Assembly: GCA_029203105.1 (NCBI GenBank) | Contig: CP119318.1 | Span: 3,858,501-3,922,500, forward strand | From: Candidatus Kaistia colombiensis | Lineage (GTDB): Bacteria > Pseudomonadota > Alphaproteobacteria > Rhizobiales > Kaistiaceae | Reading direction: 5' to 3' | Length of the DNA stretch: 64,000 bases | Part shown: positions 60,837 through 64,000 of the stretch, one piece after another | Layout of the letters: every line of letters starts with the position of its first letter | How positions within the stretch are numbered: the stretch's first letter is position 1 | Position numbers and translations under genes: made by a program | Notes under the pieces: generated by a model | The model's database searches: none | What the model was told of the DNA's origin: nothing | Seen by the model: the letters and a program-made list of their open reading frames with translations, nothing else

Positions 60837-60885
60837 ATATCGGATTTTCAAATGGATAGCATCCAGACATCGAATTTCCAAATGT
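60837..60885. promoter_or_regulatory. Two similar 19-bp sites 30 bp apart, likely LysR operators
   Basis: ATATCGGATTTTCAAATGG (60837-60855) and ACATCGAATTTCCAAATGT (60867-60885) agree at 14 of 19 positions and start exactly 30 bp apart, about three helical turns. They lie between the divergent LysR and transporter genes. Confidence 0.65.
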
Positions 60886-60952
60886 CACCAAAGCCGCCTA
60901 TGCCTTCCGTCACCGGCGAAGGCCGGTTCTTCCATCAGCAGGCAGACCGAGG

Positions 60953-61861
60953 ATGACCGACCGAGTGGCACACACAACAACCATGCAGCCGGCGCGTGGC
61001 AACAGCCTCGCAGATCTGGGGCGGATCGCGCTCTTCTGCCTGATCTGGAGCTCCGCCTTCGCGGCGGCGAAATTCGCGCTGCCGGATTGTCCGCCTCTGC
61101 TGCTGCTGGCGAGCCGTTTTCTCGCCGCGGGGGCGATCCTGATCGGGCTCGCCGTCCTCGCCGGTCGCCTCGAACGGCTGAATCGGCGCACAGTCGCGAG
61201 TTGGGCGGTTCTCGGCGCCTTCAACAGCGCGCTCTATCTCGGCCTCAGCTATGCCGGGATGCAAACCGTCTCCTCCGCCTTCACGGCCGTGTTGATCAGC
61301 GCCAACCCGCTTTTGACGGCGCTGGTCGCCGCGCCGGTTCTGGGCGAGCGCCTATCGCCGCTGAAGCTCGGCGGCCTGCTGCTCGGCATGCTCGGCGTCG
61401 CCATCGTGCTGCGCTCGCGGCTCTCGGGCGGCGCGGAGGACTGGCATGGCACGCTGCTGGTGCTGGGTGGGCTGGTGGCGTTGGTCGCCGGCACGATCCT
61501 GTTCAAGAAGCTGAAGCCGGGCGGCGACCTGTGGACCGGCACGGCGATCCAGTCGCTGTCGGCCGGCATCCTGCTCACGCCGGTCGCGCTGGCAACCGAG
61601 AGCCTCGGCGATGTGCGGTTCACGCCGGCGCTGATTGGCGGCTGGAGCTATCTGGTGATCGCGGCCTCGATCGGCGGCTATCTGCTCTGGTTCCGCCTGC
61701 TGCAGACGAAGACCGCCACCGAAGCGTCGGCGCTGCATTTCCTGATGCCGCCGCTCGGCCTCGCCTTCGGCTGGCTGCTGTTCCGCGAGCCGGTCAGCTT
61801 GATCGATTGCCTCGGCATCGTGCCGATCGCCATCGGCATCGCCATGGTGACGCGCGGCTAG
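60953..61861 (+). CDS. EamA/DMT-superfamily transporter
   Basis: 302 residues, ten membrane segments in two EamA repeats (LIWSSAFAAAKFALPDCPPLLLLASRFLAAG; LGLAFGWLLFREPVSLIDCLGIVPIAIGIAMV). Inner-membrane exporter or importer of metabolites; substrate unknown. Divergent from LysR gene. Convergent with the gene ending at 61950, separated by a terminator. Confidence 0.92.
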   Translation: MTDRVAHTTTMQPARGNSLADLGRIALFCLIWSSAFAAAKFALPDCPPLLLLASRFLAAGAILIGLAVLAGRLERLNRRTVASWAVLGAFNSALYLGLSYAGMQTVSSAFTAVLISANPLLTALVAAPVLGERLSPLKLGGLLLGMLGVAIVLRSRLSGGAEDWHGTLLVLGGLVALVAGTILFKKLKPGGDLWTGTAIQSLSAGILLTPVALATESLGDVRFTPALIGGWSYLVIAASIGGYLLWFRLLQTKTATEASALHFLMPPLGLAFGWLLFREPVSLIDCLGIVPIAIGIAMVTRG

Positions 61862-61891
61862 AGTCACTTTTGGCGCTGCGGCCACAAAAAA

Positions 61892-61921
61892 GGCGGCGGC
61901 CCCGATGTCGGAGCCGCCGCC
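61892..61921 (-). terminator. Intrinsic terminator of the minus-strand gene pair
   Basis: GGCGGCGGC and GCCGCCGCC arms with a 12-base loop; on the minus strand the stem is followed by TTTTTT. Fits the end of the unit ending at 61950. Confidence 0.85.
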
Positions 61922-61949
61922 CGGAATGCTGCAAAAGCTCTGACGCCGA

Positions 61950-62294
61950 TCAGGCGCCGGCTTCGCCGCCCTCTTCGCGCTGGGCCTTGACCTCGGCGAT
62001 GAAGTCCTCGGCGTCCTGCTTGGCCGAGCGGGCGTGTTCCTCGGCGTCCTTGTTGAAGCGATCGAGCTCCATCTTCAGGCCGCTGACCGAAGGCTTCTCG
62101 ACGCTGTTGGCATAGGCGATCATGCGCAGCGAGACGGCGAGATCGAGCACCATGGCGGCGAGCAGGCCGTCATCGAGCTGCTGGTCGTCGGCATAGTCCG
62201 AGATCAGGTCGTAGAGGGCATCGCGATGCTCTTCATATTCCTCGGCAAAGGCCTCGAAATCCTCGTCGCCGGCGGGCGGGTTCTGATCGGTCAT
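61950..62294 (-). CDS. Small acidic helical protein of unknown function
   Basis: 114 residues, rich in Asp and Glu, predicted mostly helical (EDFEAFAEEYEEHRDALYDLISDYADDQ; ELDRFNKDAEEHARSAKQDAEDFIAEV). No signal peptide or known domain; looks like a conserved alphaproteobacterial hypothetical protein. AGGAGA eight bases before the ATG at 62294 sets the start. Eleven bases after the xanthine phosphoribosyltransferase gene, so cotranscribed. Confidence 0.82.
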   Translation of the reverse strand: MTDQNPPAGDEDFEAFAEEYEEHRDALYDLISDYADDQQLDDGLLAAMVLDLAVSLRMIAYANSVEKPSVSGLKMELDRFNKDAEEHARSAKQDAEDFIAEVKAQREEGGEAGA

Positions 62295-62305
62295 TTGATT
62301 GTCTC

Positions 62306-62803
62306 CTAGCCGACGATCGGCGGTTGAAAGGCGAGACCCATGTCCCACGGGAAATAGATCCACGTATCCTGTGACACTTCGGTGATGAAGGTGTCGACGA
62401 TGGGGCGGCCCATCGGCTTGGAATACAGCGTCGCGTAATGCGCCTTCGGCAGCATCTCGCGCACCAGGCGCGCCGTGCGGCCGGTATCGACCAGATCGTC
62501 GATGACGAGCACGCCGGCGCCCTCGCCGCCGCCGAGATCGACGATCTCCTGGCTGACCGGCTTCAGCACCTTCAACTCGCCCTGTTCCTTGTAGTTCTGA
62601 TAGGAGGCGACGCAGATCGTCTCGATCATGCGGATGCCGAGTTCACGGGCAACGATCGCCGCCGGCACCAGGCCGCCGCGCGTCACGCAGACGATCGCCT
62701 GCCACTTCTGATCCCCGGAAAGGCGCCAGGTCAGCGCCCGCGCATCCCGGTGGAACTGGTCCCAGGATACGGGAAACGCCTTGTCGCTGCGAGCGTCCAC
62801 CAT
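62306..62803 (-). CDS. gpt: Xanthine(-guanine) phosphoribosyltransferase
   Basis: 165 residues. The PRPP-binding loop VLVIDDLVDTGRTARLVREMLP, AIVCVTRGGLVPAAIVARELG and the C-terminal TWIYFPWDMGLAF match bacterial XGPRT. Salvages xanthine/guanine to nucleotides. AGGAGA before the ATG at 62803; the frame extends to 62869 without conservation. Confidence 0.94.
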   Translation of the reverse strand: MVDARSDKAFPVSWDQFHRDARALTWRLSGDQKWQAIVCVTRGGLVPAAIVARELGIRMIETICVASYQNYKEQGELKVLKPVSQEIVDLGGGEGAGVLVIDDLVDTGRTARLVREMLPKAHYATLYSKPMGRPIVDTFITEVSQDTWIYFPWDMGLAFQPPIVG

Positions 62804-62899
62804 CAAAGTCTCCTGCGCGTGTTGGAAGGCGAACCCTTGGGATGCGGCTCCGCGCCTGGCAATCCGCACATCGGGCGATCCACAGAAAATCCGGTCATA

Positions 62900-63658
62900 T
62901 CAGCCATTCGCCTGCATCATGGCTGCCACCATCGCCTCGACGGCGCGGGCCGCTTCGTCGAGCCGGCTTTCATCGCGCGACCGCAGCACGATGTCGGTCG
63001 CGAACGATCCGTCGAGCATTTTCGGATAGCTGCCGATCGAGACGTCTGGGAACTGGAGCTGGATCTCGCCGAGCTGCTTGGCGATGCGGCCCTCGCCCAT
63101 GCCGACCGGCACGGTGCGCGACAGCATCCTGGCGCCGGTCGGGATCTTGGCGGCGACCTCGTCGAACATCGCCTGCATGATCGACGGCACGCCGGCCATC
63201 ACATGCACGTTGCCGAGCGTAAAACCCGGCGCCTTCGAGACTTTGTTGAGGATCAGGTCGGCGCCGGCCGGGATACGCGCCATGCGCAGCCGGGCCTCGT
63301 TCAACTGCCCGGTCGCGTAGTGGTCGGTCAGGATGGCGACGGCGCGCGGATCGTGATCGATCGTCACACCGAACGCCTTGGCCATCGAATCCGCGGTGAT
63401 GTCGTCATGCGTCGGCCCGATGCCGCCGGTCGAGAAGACGTGGTCGTAGCGGACGCGCAGCGCGTTCACTGCCGCGACGATCTCGTCCTCGATATCCGGC
63501 ACGATCCGCACCTCGCGGATGTCGACGCCGATATTGGTGCAATATTCGGCGATGTAGCCGATGTTCTTGTCCTTGGTCCGTCCCGACAGGATCTCGTCGC
63601 CAATGACGAGGATCGCGGCGGTGACGACAGGCGCGGCTTCCGTGGCGGGTTCAGCCAT
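62900..63658 (-). CDS. Molybdopterin-binding CinA-like protein (COG1058 domain)
   Basis: 252 residues made of the molybdopterin-binding (MoCF-like) domain found in the N-terminal half of CinA: ILVIGDEILSGRTKDKNIGYIAEYC, VFSTGGIGPTHDDITADSMAKAFG and HVMAGVPSIMQAMFDEV. Lacks the C-terminal nicotinamide-nucleotide amidase half of full CinA; may be an ADP-ribose/CoA pyrophosphatase-type protein. Same strand as gpt, 96 bases upstream of it. Confidence 0.9.
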   Translation of the reverse strand: MAEPATEAAPVVTAAILVIGDEILSGRTKDKNIGYIAEYCTNIGVDIREVRIVPDIEDEIVAAVNALRVRYDHVFSTGGIGPTHDDITADSMAKAFGVTIDHDPRAVAILTDHYATGQLNEARLRMARIPAGADLILNKVSKAPGFTLGNVHVMAGVPSIMQAMFDEVAAKIPTGARMLSRTVPVGMGEGRIAKQLGEIQLQFPDVSIGSYPKMLDGSFATDIVLRSRDESRLDEAARAVEAMVAAMMQANG

Positions 63659-63774
63659 TCACTAACTCCATCGGTCTGGGATGGGTTTAGCGCTCCGCCG
63701 CGGCGCGCTCAAGAGAGCAGCGTCAGGACGGAGCCCCGCTTGCGAAAGATGTCGCCTATAGAGTACAGTAGACC

Positions 63775-64000
63775 ATGATCGAGCTTCTCGAAACGGAAGT
63801 CTTTGCATCCTGGCTTGAAGGCCTACGTGACCTGCGAGCCAGAGCTCGCATTCTTCAGCGGCTCGACCGCCTCCGGCAGGGCAATGCCGGCGACGTACAG
63901 CCCGTAGGCGAGGGCGTCAGCGAACTCCGGATCGATCATGGACCGGGCTACCGGGTCTATTTCGTACGCCGGGGCGCCGTCATGGTCCTGCTGCTTTGCG
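63775..64000 (+). CDS. RelE/ParE-family toxin, truncated by window end
   Basis: 75 codons from an ATG at 63775 to the window edge: ETEVFASWLEGLRDLRARARILQRLDRLRQGNAGDVQPVGEGVSELRID and GPGYRVYFVRRGAVMVLLLC. This is the RelE-like/COG3657 addiction-module killer pattern. The antitoxin gene normally follows directly downstream, outside the window. Such toxins cleave mRNA at the ribosome (family knowledge). Confidence 0.88.
   Translation, partial: MIELLETEVFASWLEGLRDLRARARILQRLDRLRQGNAGDVQPVGEGVSELRIDHGPGYRVYFVRRGAVMVLLLC

Overview
The window is high-GC bacterial chromosome. It carries several small families typical of alphaproteobacteria of the order Hyphomicrobiales (Rhizobiales): BcsN with a cel-type cellulose operon, DUF3126, a CHCC zinc-finger protein, a PAS_5 protein, a transglutaminase-like cysteine peptidase and a NifU-like scaffold next to folE. 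Genus cannot be set from sequence alone. Genes are tightly packed, often with ATGA or GTGA overlaps, and most of the window reads as core chromosome.

Layout. 1-7173 (minus): cellulose operon bcsN-bcsA-bcsB-bcsZ and the start of a fifth gene; BcsA has a c-di-GMP-binding PilZ domain. 7508-14564: HIT protein, nucleotide-sugar epimerase/decarboxylase, drug/metabolite transporter, folD-purU (one-carbon metabolism), FAH-family hydrolase, NAD kinase, nitroreductase. 14803-19165: a three-repeat periplasmic protein, then four consecutive secreted low-complexity proteins, three of which end in a similar Cys-bounded tail. 19262-25282: thrS, then a divergent class D beta-lactamase/AmpR pair, and a divergent AraC regulator/short-chain dehydrogenase pair. 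25279-40131: housekeeping genes (yidD, Fe-S scaffold, folE, hisI, CBS protein, rhomboid, PAS_5, cysteine peptidase, gamma carbonic anhydrase, DUF3126, cysE, hydrolase, zinc-finger protein, FAD monooxygenase, MASE1-GGDEF cyclase, acyl-CoA synthetase, PadR).

40372-49499 is the most unusual stretch. An outer-membrane MetA-pathway-like protein, two DUF1254/DUF1214 proteins (one lacking most of DUF1254), a DUF2092 protein and a Gly/Pro-rich secreted protein form one unit closed by a strong hairpin. It is followed by a relic of a third DUF1214 gene, a secreted sulfatase, its formylglycine-generating enzyme and a secreted HAD phosphatase. Nearly all products carry export signals, suggesting an envelope pathway acting on sulfated or phosphorylated substrates (inference). 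A MoxR/DUF58/DUF4381/VWA/VWA/TPR/BatD operon follows at 49703-56062.

56175-64000: a GNAT acetyltransferase; a tRNA-Leu(TAA) gene whose 3' part is duplicated 0.78 kb away around a GFA-family gene (remnant of site-specific integration); an alpha/beta hydrolase with a helical tail; a possible haem-carrier-fold protein; a divergent LysR/EamA pair with two operator-like repeats 30 bp apart; a small acidic protein, xanthine phosphoribosyltransferase and a CinA-like protein; and at the right edge a truncated RelE/HigB-type toxin gene.
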